A DNA stretch of 64,000 bases from Sporothrix humicola (lineage: Eukaryota > Ascomycota > Sordariomycetes > Ophiostomatales > Ophiostomataceae): positions 124,001 through 188,000 of the forward strand of contig WNYE01000062.1 in assembly GCA_021396245.1 (NCBI GenBank), given 5' to 3'. The position numbers were made by a program, and so were the translations under genes. Shown in pieces: positions 24,101 to 34,795 of this stretch. The number at the start of each line of letters is the position of its first letter. Positions within the stretch are counted from its first letter, which is position 1. The notes under the pieces were generated by a model that saw nothing but the letters and a program-made list of their open reading frames with translations, was not told the DNA's origin and did no database searches.

Positions 24101-24785
24101 TCCGCAGCGTCCGTGTTGGCATCGCGGTCGTCGAGCCACTCTCTTCGACAGGGGCTACTGGTCCACGGCTGCATAACGAGGCAGTCAAGTTTACACGGTG
24201 GTCCTTTACAAGCTTGCACAAGGCCCCGGATTGAAATACTGCAACAGAGGTCTTGGTATCTGGGGTTTTTGCATGCAGTCTGTTGTAGTTGAACGTTTTT
24301 TTGCTTGGGAGATTGGTGCTAGATGGCTCGGTGCCTAACGTGTGGTTGGCAATGTATACGCGAACAAGGTCGCCCAGCATTTCGAGAGTGCAGGGCGTAC
24401 ATTCCGTGGGAACTTTTACTCCCCACAGGAGCTCGAGATGTTTGTAGATCTAACCAGTCTAAAGTTAGAAAGCCTGAAATGGCAATCCTTGGGTGGATAC
24501 ACGTTCGCGGCGATGGGGATAAATGAAACTGACCAGACCAAAACACACGTCATATGTAGGGGCCTGCTCCGAGAGAACAGAAGTTTCGGGTGTGCCACTA
24601 CGATTGCTTGACACGTTTGTAATTCCAGGAGACAGGAAGTGTTGTATGTGATTCAGCGCCAGCGTATCCGAGCCAGGCGGTTCAAAGAGCGGCGTGTTTC
24701 CGCCTGTATCATGAAAGTTCGTGACTTGGTCGAGATGGTGCCTAGGTCTTTTGCGCGGCGATTGATCTCCGTCCGTGTCCGCCAT
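21146..24785 (-). CDS. SNF2-family DNA-dependent ATPase with RING finger (Rad5/HLTF-like), 11 exons
   Basis: Exons: 24785-24534, 24449-23728, 23650-23543, 23480-23411, 23354-23231, 23149-23119, 23060-22882, 22786-21841, 21782-21443, 21383-21291, 21226-21146. All ten introns (56-95 bp) have GT-AG ends, and the sum is 2946 nt, or 981 residues. Splicing restores the Walker A motif GLGKT (K390) across an exon junction and the DEAH box (494-497, exon 7/8). Then come the TGTPMQNS motif, a RING-type zinc finger (C693, C696, C715, H717, C720, C723, C755, C758), and helicase motifs with RIHRIGQT. The order ATPase lobe 1, RING, lobe 2 is that of Rad5/HLTF/Uls1 relatives, nuclear translocases or E3 ligases in repair and chromatin. 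The N-terminus (about 1-330) shows no motif I can name. It is head-to-head with the NLR-like gene. No stop codon or frameshift interrupts it. Confidence 0.9.
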
Positions 24786-25313
24786 GACCGTGTCCGCCCG
24801 GTATGTAAGGTTCAGTGTGGTTGCAACACGCAAGAAAGCGACGTTATTTATAAAGAGAATTTATAAACCAAGTCCAGATCCTCATATAAATGTCCAGTGA
24901 TTCTATCGGCAGGCATTGATCCGGGTAATTGCGCCTCGATATAAAGACAGAGCGTGGGCCATACGAGGTTTCATGATTCAATGGCAGGGTGGGGGACATA
25001 GGCCTCCTTCTTCTGTTGGCACGGCGCGTAAATTAACCAATGACGCGGCATGACTGTTTGTCCGGATGTATCTCTTACCATTCGCCGCCAGTGTTCGTGG
25101 AGTGCCTTGGACTTGCGCAATTCTTGCACCGCCCCCAAAACCCAACACGGCCACAGCCAGGCAGAACACTGGAACTATCCGATTTATGTGCTACACTACG
25201 TCCCTTTCCTCTTCCAAAGCACCCTGTTCCTCATCCTCGAAGATTATGACCTACCTCCTGTCGGTCAGAGAGACCTTTTGTTGTTTTTTTATACAGCGCC
25301 AATATCAGAAACC
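24786..25313. promoter_or_regulatory. Divergent promoter between SNF2-like and NLR-like genes
   Basis: About 530 bp between the two start codons. If the NLR-like gene begins instead at the in-frame ATG at 25050, the spacer is only 264 bp. No conserved element was recognised; the head-to-head layout is the main observation. Confidence 0.5.
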
Positions 25314-28300
25314 ATGGCAGAACCCGCTGAACACGACGTTGGCGAACATGTTTCAGATGCATTTGAGAAAGCGCGACAGTCCTTTATCGCCAGAGTGGGC
25401 GACGCCTCCGCCTTTGCTGAGATTGAATCTGTCGACACAGTCACCAAACTACATCAGGGAATTGCGGCAATCCAGCAAAACATGGCGAATAACAACAAGC
25501 TGAGGAATTTGGGACGAATCGCCCGTTTCCTTGAGGTCCTCGGCACCTACAGTGCGACGGTGGAAGTGTTCGTCCAGGTCAAGCCCGACGTCTTGGCGCT
25601 CATCTGGGGACCCGTGAAATTGCTGTTGCAGTGGGCTAGTGAGTATGGGCGGTTGTTTGATACCATCACGGAGGCGATGGAGGAAGTTGGCAAGATCGTC
25701 CCACAATTCCAGGCACTAGAAGCAGCCTTTTCGGACCGGGCCGAGCTGGCCGAAGCGCTAGTGTTGTTCTTCGAGAACCTCCTCGATCTTTACAATCTTT
25801 TCATAGAATTCGCCCAAAAGTCAAGTAAGTGCGACGTCGATAAGCATAGGCTACTGCTCGCATTTATGAAACAAACCTAACCTTAACCTTTCTGCTTAGT
25901 GCGTCGTCTCGCATTCAAAATTTTATGGCCTAGATTTCGCGGCAGGCTGAACAAGGTTGTTGGAAACATGAAGGCGCATGTCGAACTCGTTCGCAACCAA
26001 GCTACGGTCATCCACTTTCAAGAGGCACGCCAGTCTCGGCAGACATCTGACGCAAATATCACCGCCATACTAAACTCGCAACACCACCAGAAATGGATGG
26101 CACTGCGCGCAACCATTTCCCCAGAGACGTACGACGAGCGGTTGGCCTGGTTCCAGGAAAATTGCCTCGACGGGACTGCCCAGTGGCTATTTGATGCCGC
26201 CGAGTTCAAGAACTGGGCAGATCCGGCGCAAAACAACATTGCTTCACAGTGGATATTTCTACACGGCATTCCCGGTGCCGGGAAGTCCCATATCGCTGCT
26301 GCAGCAGTCGGTCATCTTCGAACCAAGATGGCCTCCTTGGCCGGCGAATCGCCTGTTTTGTATGGCCTAGTCAGCCACACCTCAAAACTGGGCATCACTG
26401 CCCTGTCAGTCTTGAAAGGGTTGCTGTTCCAGTTGGCTGATGACGACGAGGAGCTCCAACGGCTTGTACTAGACTCAAAGATCAGCGACCTGAGGGGTGG
26501 CGTGGTATATATTACAGAGCTACTCCAATCAGCCTTGAAATCCATCCGCGGAGCTGATTTGGTCTTTATTGTCATTGACGGCGTGGACGAGATGGAGGAA
26601 AGAGAGCGTAGCTTGCTTCTGCGGCAACTACGTGACATGGCCGATGCGAACGGGACTTTCCGCATCATGATCAGCAGCAGGACCGAACATGACATTGCAT
26701 CGTGCCTTAAAGGCAACAGTGCAACGGCATTTTGTGTCAACAATAATAACGAGGGAAGTATCAAGGCTTATGTCGACGACCGGTTGACCAAATGGTACGA
26801 GGAACGCGAGATATCCGATGACGATAAACAGGTGGTGCAACAACATCTCCAAGATCTGCATCTACGCGCGGCCGGTTAGTTAAAATTTAAATATTACAGC
26901 GGTGTTATATGGAACGCATTTACTAACACACGACTATAGGCATGTTTCTGTATGCACGGATTGTTCTTGCGGATCTAGATGTTGTTTCTAGTCTAGAGGA
27001 GATCAAGGAACGGCTAAACGTGCCACCCAGAGACCTCGACGAGGCGTAAGTTCCTTGCCGTAAACAAGAGGGCCATGGCCACTTTGCCGCGCACAAGGAT
27101 TATTGACATCAATAAAAATCTAGTTATCAGCGCATCCTTGAGAGAATCAACCGAATGAGTGACGCTCTCAAGGCGAAGTGCCACAAGGTGCTCGGTTGGA
27201 TCGAGTGCGCCCCTACTCCCCTGTCCATTCTTGAAATGGAGCAGGCTGTGCTCGTCGATATAAAAGACTACAAAGCGTCAGGGGTATTGGTACCACGGGT
27301 ACTCGGCAAGGACGACTTTGTGCGATTATGTGGACCGATCGTGGAGGTTATCGACGGCAACCGCCTGCAGTTTGTCCATTTTACAGCTGTCACATACGTC
27401 TTCAGTGATGCAGTAGTTGGCTATGTTGATCGGGCTCTTGCCAGCGAGGACCTTGCAGTGTGCCTTTTGGTGTATCTTGCTCGTGCCACCCTCTGTACTC
27501 CATTGGAAAGCGCAGACGGTGACGAGCAGCGTGCTGCATTAATGACCAACCAAATTCTTTCAGGAGATTATCGGCTTTTCCCGTATGCAGCTTTACGGTG
27601 GCCCGCTCTTCTGTTTCCAATATATCGCCAAAGGCAGGTCCCGAAGCGCATTCGAAAAGTCTTGGCTTGGGTCGGTGACTTATGTGCTATATCGCCAATT
27701 GGAAGTATCCAGCCCAATGGCGACACCGAAACCCAGGCTATGGAATACTACTCAGAAGGCACCGAAGAAACCGAATCCTTGCCTTTTCACAAGCGGCATT
27801 ACAAAGAACCACGTCGTCCCGAGTTCAGGATCCTAGAAGATGAACACCGTTTCCATACCGATGGCAGCCAGTGGGATCGGACAATAACAAATAAGCAATC
27901 GTGGGTCACAAAAGATCCATTGCGAGTGTCCCGGGTTCTCCTGAGCTTGAATATGCAGATACGAGCAATAATTTCCACGGGTTCGGACGATGCCGCTTCC
28001 CTTGCCAAGCTGCAACGCCATCACGGGCCCGGCATCTTCAAGTGCGAGTATCTTTGGTGTCCAAATAGCCTGCGCGGGTTCAACAACGACACTGAACTTT
28101 TAAGCCACGAGACATGCCACCTCTCGCAATGGCAATGCTCCCAACCGACGTGTCCATCGTACGGGTCCAACTTTCTTACTCGGGGAATGTTGGCGGAGCA
28201 CATGGAATCCAATCCCGAAATTCACGCCGAGGAGTCGCATTCGCGGAGCGCCAAGCACGATCTTGACACCACAAATCACAATATATACCAACTGACAAAA

Positions 28301-29227
28301 CCTGAACTCGCTTCTCTTGTTATTCAACTCCTCAGTACCTGCCCCGTCAACGATCCAGACACTCGCGACAAAATCATTGACATTTGCTTCAAGCCAAAAT
28401 GGTTTAACGACAAAACGACATACCGGTTAGCTGCCCTGCAAAAATTGCTTTTGAAAAAGTACACCATGCCACTGTTGCCGGCAATGATTCGTGCAGTGGC
28501 CAGCCCAAACTACCCTACTTTAGACTGGGCAATGCAAGCCATCCGTAACGGAAACCCCGATACGTTGAGATGGATACTGAGGCTCTGCAAACAGTCTAGC
28601 GTGTCGAAATTATCAGACAGTGTCGTGGAGGCCGCAATGTGTGCTGACGATCAAGAGATATTCTTGGCCTGGAAACACTACATATCAACCGCCCTAGATT
28701 ACAATCGTTCCGAACCCAACTATCTTTATGAAAATTGGAGCCCTGGCAATTTCAGAGATCAGCTTTGCAAGCTTTACAATGAAGATCGTATACCACGAGA
28801 TCGCCTTATACAAATGCAGGAGCTCTTGGCTGTCCATGAAAGCGCAACTCCATGGCAATTACTAAGAGATGTCTCCCGCACAACATGTTCCACAGAGGTG
28901 GCACAAATTCTAATCGACCGTGGCGTATCTCTGAACACCAACGACGCGACTGGTCTCAATATTTTGCAGCGTGCTGCAAAATTCGACTCTTTCCATGCAG
29001 CCGTTTTTATGCGATTCCTGCTCCGCCATGGTGCTCTCACGTCGGTTTTACCTTCCTCCATTCCTTTGAATGAAGAAAAGGGTCCCAGAAGGATGAAAGA
29101 GACGCTGGGCCTGACGTGGGAGGAGCTTGTGGAACAACAGAGATTGTTACGTGAACAAGATCTGGCAGCCCAGAGAGACGGCGCATCGTCACCTAGCAGT
29201 GACAAGATGGAAACGGACGAGTATTGA
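25314..29227 (+). CDS. NLR-like protein: DUF7708-type N-terminus, NACHT NTPase, C2H2-like zinc fingers, ankyrin-like end
   Basis: Exons 25314-25824, 25900-26874, 26940-27045 and 27124-29227, with introns of 75, 65 and 78 bp, give 1061 residues. The N-terminal helical domain (about 55-165) matches the DUF7708 type common in fungal NLRs (block IWGPVKLLL). The NACHT P-loop GIPGAGKS is at residues 293-300 and the Walker B-like IVIDGVDE at 394-401. At about 667-725 are two zinc-finger-like modules with paired Cys and His. Near the C-terminus, two repeats read like ankyrins (ILIDRGVSLN, FLLRHGAL). Fungal NLRs of this type act in non-self recognition and programmed cell death, so that role is inferred, not shown. 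An in-frame ATG at 25050 would add 88 unconserved residues; 25314 is preferred. Head-to-head with the SNF2-like gene. Confidence 0.88.
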
Positions 29228-30334
29228 GTCGCCATACATCGCCAGAGGTGGGCAAGGGGGGTAGAGAAGACCAAGGTGACGACGGTGGAGATAGAGAGGA
29301 AGAGATTGAAGGTGAGAACAATCGAAGAATAAGAACAGCAAGACAGGTGCCTGCGAATACGGCGACGTTAGTTACGCTGACAAGGAGGAGGACACAGGCA
29401 CCGATGCCGCCGAAGATCTTGAAGGAGGCTTTCTTGGTCTGCAGTTGCCGGCAGACACGGCCGTCAACAAAAGGGCACTGGCCATTACAAGATGTGAGAT
29501 CTTCATTTTGATATCGTCAAATTCATTCCGTGGCTATGAGGGAAAGCCACAAGGCTGAACAGGAGCAACGGGGGGAAATGAATGTTAAACACAATGCAAC
29601 AGGTGCGTCCGATGGAATGTAGTATTCCGCAAAATAGCTCAGCGTTCTTGTAAAGTGTCACTTGTATCAACAATACCATCAAGTTTCGTTGTAGACAGCT
29701 ACTGTTACACACCCGAGTGAAGGTTGATTAAATGTAGCGCTCCTTCCCCGTCAATAAGCCCCTTGTAATAACAGATTTACCACCGCCAGAACGTCTCCAA
29801 CTCGCCTATGCTCGCTGAACGCCATGTGGTTGTATCCTCTGTAAAGTGGGTTAGTGGGCTTCATTGGGCATGTCACACTCTCTTCAGTCTCGTTGGGTTG
29901 GATCGCACTTGAATGGAGTGCCGTAGTAGGAAGTGTAAATATATGCCAATTGCTGGAGAGAATAGCGAACAATTGGGCGTGACATGAAAGACATTCCGTG
30001 AGTTGACTTGTATATCGTGGCCGAAGATCTGTTGTGCTAATAAACGAAAACTTAACTTGTATACTAATAGAATATATTAAAAGTACTGCACTGTCTCCAT
30101 TGTATTTTGAGTGTTTATCAATCCAATATACGATGTAATTGTAAACGAAAAATTTTGGTGGGGGCTATGACTATACTAGCTACGAAGGTCGGAGATTCCC
30201 TTTTGCTATCGCTTGAGCGAGTAACACGCCAGCAGTCGTGCTTTAAAGAACACATTGTCACTCCCTCCCCGTTTCCGCCCACTCTCCTATACCGTCGCCG
30301 TTTCTTGTCATTCTACCTGTCTCTCCGCCTGCCT
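29228..30334. other. Gene-free interval
   Basis: Contains the 3' flank of the NLR-like gene and the 3' flank of the DUF4267 gene. Short frames (such as 29224-29511) are low-complexity Arg/Glu-rich and are not called. Confidence 0.5.
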
Positions 30335-30739
30335 TTAAAATGCACGGCCCTGCGTCACGCCAGCCAGGCCCGCGACTGCAAAGGCGCCGGATGCGATGAG
30401 GCGGAAGACGGCCATTTTGGGGTTCGAGCTCCAGAGCAGGACGCAGTCGGCCAGACCCAGGTAGGCGCCGATGAAAACAAGAAAGGTATCGAGGACGGCA
30501 TACTGGCGACGCCAGTAGAACCAGAGCATCAGGAGGCCCTGGCAGCAGGTGCGCGCGCCGCCGGCGCTCCAGGCCGGCCACGCCTCGGGCACGTCGGCGA
30601 CGCTCTCGGGCAGGCCGTACTGCAGCATGACCGCCCGGGTGCCGCCGGCGCCAATGATGAGCGGATAGACGGTGCCCCAGACCTGCGCGCCGGCGGTGAA
30701 GAGGGCCGGGAGGTGGCGGAAGTGGAAGTCTTGAAACAT
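30335..30739 (-). CDS. Small four-span membrane protein (DUF4267-like)
   Basis: 134 residues beginning at the ATG at 30739, just before FQDFHFRHLPAL; the frame is open further upstream (to 30820) but that part is unconserved repeat-derived sequence. Hydrophobic segments lie at about 13-30, 60-80, 88-108 and 112-130, the layout of the fungal DUF4267 family of small integral membrane proteins with no established function. A leading motif with conserved Gly residues (GTVYPLIIGAGGTRA) fits that family. Single exon. Its promoter carries a GATGTG-type microsatellite. Confidence 0.7.
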   Translation of the reverse strand: MFQDFHFRHLPALFTAGAQVWGTVYPLIIGAGGTRAVMLQYGLPESVADVPEAWPAWSAGGARTCCQGLLMLWFYWRRQYAVLDTFLVFIGAYLGLADCVLLWSSNPKMAVFRLIASGAFAVAGLAGVTQGRAF

Positions 30740-30859
30740 GGCTGCTAGAACGGGGCTGTGGTCGAGGGGCCTATATCTAATTCCCTGGCGTGGTGATTCG
30801 AATGCGCGTACGTTATACACGGAATGTCCCGTAGGCGAAAGTTGAGTATACGTGTATGC

Positions 30860-30919
30860 GGATGTGGTTGTGGATATGGATGTGGATGTAGGTGTGGATG
30901 AAGATGTGGATGAAGATGT
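30860..30919 (+). repeat. GGATGT-type hexanucleotide microsatellite
   Basis: About ten imperfect copies of GGATGT/GGATGA lie immediately upstream of the DUF4267 gene. Being near its promoter, length changes could affect expression; this is inference. Confidence 0.8.
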
Positions 30920-30922
30920 ATT

Positions 30923-31521
30923 AACATGCTCGATTGCTTGCTAGTTACCCCACCAACTTGTCCGTCGAAGGCTGGTAACTATTTTCTGACATGGAATAGA
31001 GAACGCGACCCAAAATTTGAAATTATTCACCTCATTGGCCAACCGTCAAAAGTCGAGGTGAGAATTGAAGAAAACTATCTGACAGGGACGCTACAAAAAC
31101 GCACACGGGTGTGGCTGTGCCGTCGTAGTCTGTGCGAACCCATGCAAACAAAAAGAGCGGCCCATGTATCCTAATCAGGAAACACGCCAAGCATTACCAC
31201 TCACCGCCGCAATATTCTAGTGGTCAAGAAGCATTTGTCGATCTTTTTCTTACAATTTATTGACTTGGTTGTGTCTCGTTGGCCTAGGAGCTACGTCTTC
31301 CTTCCCACTCGTTTATTGTCTTTCCTCAGTCCCGGGACGGCTGACGTTAATATAAAGCTCCTTTGAGGATGCCTACGTCTGCACGAACGACTTGGGCCCG
31401 AATGTTGACGACGAATTAGACCAGTGAGGCCGCATGGCACTAATACGCCGTAAGGCTGGGCCAACAATGGAACGCCACGCTCCAATTGATAGGGAACGGG
31501 GGTCCAAAGCTTAGTCGCATT
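30923..31521. other. Gene-free interval left of the nitrate cluster
   Basis: No recognisable coding sequence. The right half leads into the dispersed repeat at 31522 and may be part of the same decayed element. Confidence 0.4.
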
Positions 31522-31618
31522 AAGAATAGGGGACGTGTAAACAATGGCGTGGATCAGCCGGTTTGAGTGATAAGTTGGGATGGCCACAGCACAGACTGAG
31601 TTTAAACTTCACTTTTCC
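31522..31618 (+). repeat. Dispersed repeat, left copy flanking the nitrate cluster
   Basis: Roughly 95 bp align in the same orientation with 47941-48027. Shared blocks include AAGAATAGGGG, GTAAACAA, TTTGAG-GATAAGTTG, GGCC-CAGCA and CTTTT. The similarity is imperfect but collinear. Probably a remnant of a transposable element. Confidence 0.6.
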
Positions 31619-31743
31619 AGTAATGCAGTCCCCTTAGCGAAGTCAATGTCTCGAATAAGCGATAGAAAACAAGTCGAAGCAAAGACCAGTGTTTAAAAAA
31701 TATCATCGTGATACGCCGTTTACAGTCAGGCAATTGTACTCTA

Positions 31744-32089
31744 TCACACGTTCAGCCCGGCGTGCTGCTGCTCCTGGCCCCGTGCATGGTCCTGTGCCCC
31801 CGCGCCGACGTCGCCGCCTGGATCAGTGACTGGGCCCGCCGCGTCGAGGAGGTCGGCGTGCCCCTCGAGAGCGGCCTGCCCTTTGGCCTCATCAAGCGCA
31901 TCCGCCCCTTTCATCCTCGACCAGTGCCACCGTGGCCGCCATGTCTTGCTGCTCCTGCCGCTGGACACCGAGGACGCCGAAAAGTCGGACCTGTACCACA
32001 GCGACTTTGCGATGCGCGTCGTGGTCTGCGGCAAGGACCTGCGCACCGGGCAGCTGTATAACGAAACGGCCGCGATCTCGCCAGTGTGA
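31744..32089 (+). pseudogene. Broken fragment of an unrecognised protein gene
   Basis: A GC-rich island with coding character inside A/T-leaning sequence. One frame reads from about 31755 to 31905 (ending SGLPFGLIKRIR); protein-like reading then resumes in another frame at about 31908 (FILDQCHRGRHVLLLLPLD) and runs to a stop at 32089 (ending NETAAISPV). The switch happens without a plausible intron, so a frameshift is the simplest explanation, and no start-proximal region is seen. I do not recognise the family. Confidence 0.5.
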
Positions 32090-32426
32090 GGGCGTTGCGG
32101 CGTGGGCGGACGATGGATGCTACGGACCGTGCACGTCCTTGCCGGCGGGTCTACTTGCTCGAGGGGACGCCCGTTGCGGCGGGACGATTTTCTTCTTATT
32201 CTACTCTTAGCCAACGGTGTGTTCTTCCCTACACAACCAGTTAACCAGTGGATGGCGGTCGACATGTCTGTAGATGCTAGGGCCATGCTTCTTTTCTTCA
32301 CACCATTTTTCTACGCGCAAATACGTTTCACGGGTACCCAGTGAAGAAGACACATTCTTAGTCTTAAACGACAGTGAACTTTTCCGTTATTTGTATCTCT
32401 AAATAACAATTTAACCGAAATGAAAT
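32090..32426. other. Gene-free interval
   Basis: No gene seen between the broken fragment and the A-tract region downstream of the nitrate transporter gene. Confidence 0.4.
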
Positions 32427-32780
32427 ACAAAAAAAAAAAAAAAAAAGAAACCAGAAACCAGAAAAAAAAAAAAAAAAAAAAAACAAAGAATAGAAAATAG
32501 AAAAAAAAAAAAAAAAATAGAAAACAGCGTTAAGAACGAGGCGGGAGTTGACATGGGGTACGCTAGGTGCGACAAGCCTTGTTGACGCTTGTATTTTGAT
32601 ACCGTTCGCTGTATAGCATACTTGTTGCCGTTTAGACTGGGTAGATGTAGAATGCGTGGAAGAACGATTCTGGCGTAAAGGGTGGAGGTAGAGACGTGAG
32701 TGAGAGAAGGGGCGTATATTGGAATGTAGTATGTTTTCAAGAGAGAGAGAGAGGGAAAAAAAAAAAAAAAAAAAAAAAAA
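32427..32780 (+). repeat. Cluster of long A tracts 3' of the nitrate transporter gene
   Basis: Several A runs of about 16-24 bp occur at about 32427-32444, 32463-32483, 32501-32516 and 32757-32780, the last preceded by a GA-rich microsatellite. On the transporter's own strand they are T runs beyond its stop codon, so they may lie in or beyond its 3' UTR. Confidence 0.8.
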
Positions 32781-32829
32781 CGAAGCAAAACGGGTCCCAT
32801 TTTGTACACGCCTTCTTCCATACTCCCAT

Positions 32830-34795
32830 TTAACGACCACCCACTTGTCCTTTCGGAATGGGCTTTACCCAGGCAACAGCGAGATTCACGCCAATCGTAA
32901 TGACTCCGATAATCCAAAGCGACTTGGCGTATGCGGTGCCATTGTAACGGAAGATAAGAGCAAAGATGATGCCACCAAGATTCCCGCCCGCGCCTACAAG
33001 ACCGGACACAATACCTATCCAGGGTCACAAGTCAGTAACGGGGTTAAAAAAAGCAGTGCAGTCGACACAACGACACAACGAGGGTGGACCTACCATTTGC
33101 AAACGGATGCACGTGCGGCACGACCGAGAACGCCGCCCCATTGGCCGCCTCGAGGAAGAAGGCCAGCCCCGCCATCAGGCCAAACATGGTGCTCTGTGTG
33201 TGTGGGTCGGATAGGCCAATAGCGAGCAGGAAGGCGCCAGTCACAACACCCAGGAACGACATCCACAGTTTTTTGCCCCAGACGGAGTGCGTGTAATGGT
33301 AGATAAAGTCACCGACGAAGCCGCCGGCTGGTCGGAAAACGATATTCAGCAGACCGAACATGGCGGCCCAGTTACCGGAGCCTGTCTGGCCGAGCAATGG
33401 GAAGTTTTTGTAGTAGTACAATCCAATGTTGGAGTCGATCACGAGTTCTGCGCCTACACGTGCCCATATGCCACCGGTTAGCATGGAATTGGTCGTGTCA
33501 AACGTGTCAAACGTGTCAAACGTGTCAAACGTGTCAAACGTGCCAAAATGGCCCGGAACACAGAGTTAAGGAACCTAGAACCTACCGAACGAGCAAGCGT
33601 AGGGCGCTGCGAGAGCCAGGGAATGCATGCTGAAAAGAACAGACAACGTCTCGTGCACGGTGGGCGCCACGACCACCTCGGCTTGTGCAATCACCACCTC
33701 CGATGTGGCCGCCTCCACCACGGCAGACTCCAACATGGCAGGCTCTTTCTTGTCCGGCCGCTGCTTGTCCGACAGAGAGCCGTCGACACCCCCGCCCTGG
33801 ATAGCCTGTTCGGCAGCCAGCTCCGGCGGCGGGGACATTGATTCACCGTGAATAACGAGGTGCCGCTCTGACCACTTGCCGGTCGGGCTGTCGTCGCAGA
33901 GCGCCAGCATGGCCACGGCGACCGCCGTGATAATGATAAACGGTACGATAAAGGCAACGCGCCATGCAACATGGTCACTGAGACCGTGGTCCCGGACCAG
34001 GGCGTTGAAGACAGCGGGCATGACGAAACTGTGGAGGCCACGTTAATACAAGCAAGGCCGACATGAAACACGAAACAATAAACATGAACGGGACGAGCGG
34101 GACAACATACTAGGCGACGCCACCGCCGGCATTGCCCCAGCCGCCGGCCAGGGCGTTGGCCGTGCCGACCACATTCTTGTCGAAGAAGCCGGTACACCAG
34201 ACCTGGCAGGGCACAAAGGTGCCACCGAGAATGCCAATAAAAAAGCGAAGGGCGATGAGGCCATTGGGGCTCTTCACCAGCCCCGCAAGAGCCGTCGGGA
34301 CGGCGCCGCACAGCAGCGTTCCGGCGAGCACGTAGCGCGGCCCGAATTTGTCGCAGAGCGGACCGGCCACCAGTCGAACCAAAAGACTGAAGAGCAAGGT
34401 TAGCGAATCCCATGTACGGTGGATGAGGGAGATGCGTCGTCGGGATCATACGTTGCTGCGAGGGCCACCATGTTCGAGTTGGCCACCTCCGTCTGAGTCA
34501 TGTTCAGATCTGTTTTGATTGTAATGGTCAACTAATGACGTGTGTCAGCATAGATCATGTTATCTTAGATCAGGATGGCGGCGATGCGGGTGAGTATGCT
34601 GGTGCGTGGACGACTCACCAATGGCGGAAAGGCAAACCAAGAAAGGAAGGCTGTCATGAAGCCGAGCCACGAGAAGAAGAAGACCCGGCCATATTTGTCC
34701 ACGACGTTGAAGATGGGTACTGAATGGGCCTTTCGGGTGACCGGGTTGACTTCCGGCGACGCGAAAGTGGTCATCAACATTGTCACGGCCCTCAT
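32830..34795 (-). CDS. nrtA: High-affinity nitrate/nitrite transporter (MFS, NNP family)
   Basis: Exons 34795-34619, 34531-34452, 34386-34111, 34028-33586, 33453-33094 and 33014-32830 give 506 residues, the usual fungal length. It imports nitrate with protons at the plasma membrane. The family signature is clear: residues in the block [19 protein letters not shown], then [16 protein letters not shown], and in the second half [11 protein letters not shown], the two nitrate-signature Gly-rich helices. A large hydrophilic central loop (TGKWSERH onward) matches eukaryotic NNP members. The conserved start ASPEVNP follows the first Met closely. The introns (65-132 bp) are all GT-AG; intron 4 contains a 9-bp tandem repeat. 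It is co-oriented with niiA downstream of it in the cluster. Confidence 0.95.
33494..33547 (+). repeat. 9-bp tandem repeat, six copies, inside nrtA intron 4
   Basis: Five copies of CGTGTCAAA plus one CGTGCCAAA in perfect tandem, entirely within the 132-bp fourth intron (33454-33585), which is longer than the other introns of this gene by about the length of the array. Confidence 0.95.

Noticed and set aside
22540..24380. SNF2-like gene as a frame-broken pseudogene
   Set aside because: The apparent frame breaks are all explained by ten GT-AG introns whose removal restores Walker A, the DEAH box and one continuous 981-residue frame.
25050..25313. 88-residue N-terminal extension of the NLR-like protein
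   Set aside because: In frame but without conserved features; the DUF7708-type region begins after the ATG at 25314. It remains an alternative start.
29224..29511. 95-codon plus-strand frame after the NLR-like gene
   Set aside because: Charged low-complexity sequence overlapping the stop region; no family resemblance.
33494..33547. CRISPR-like short repeat array
   Set aside because: Nonamer units with no spacers, located inside a spliced eukaryotic intron; a simple tandem repeat.
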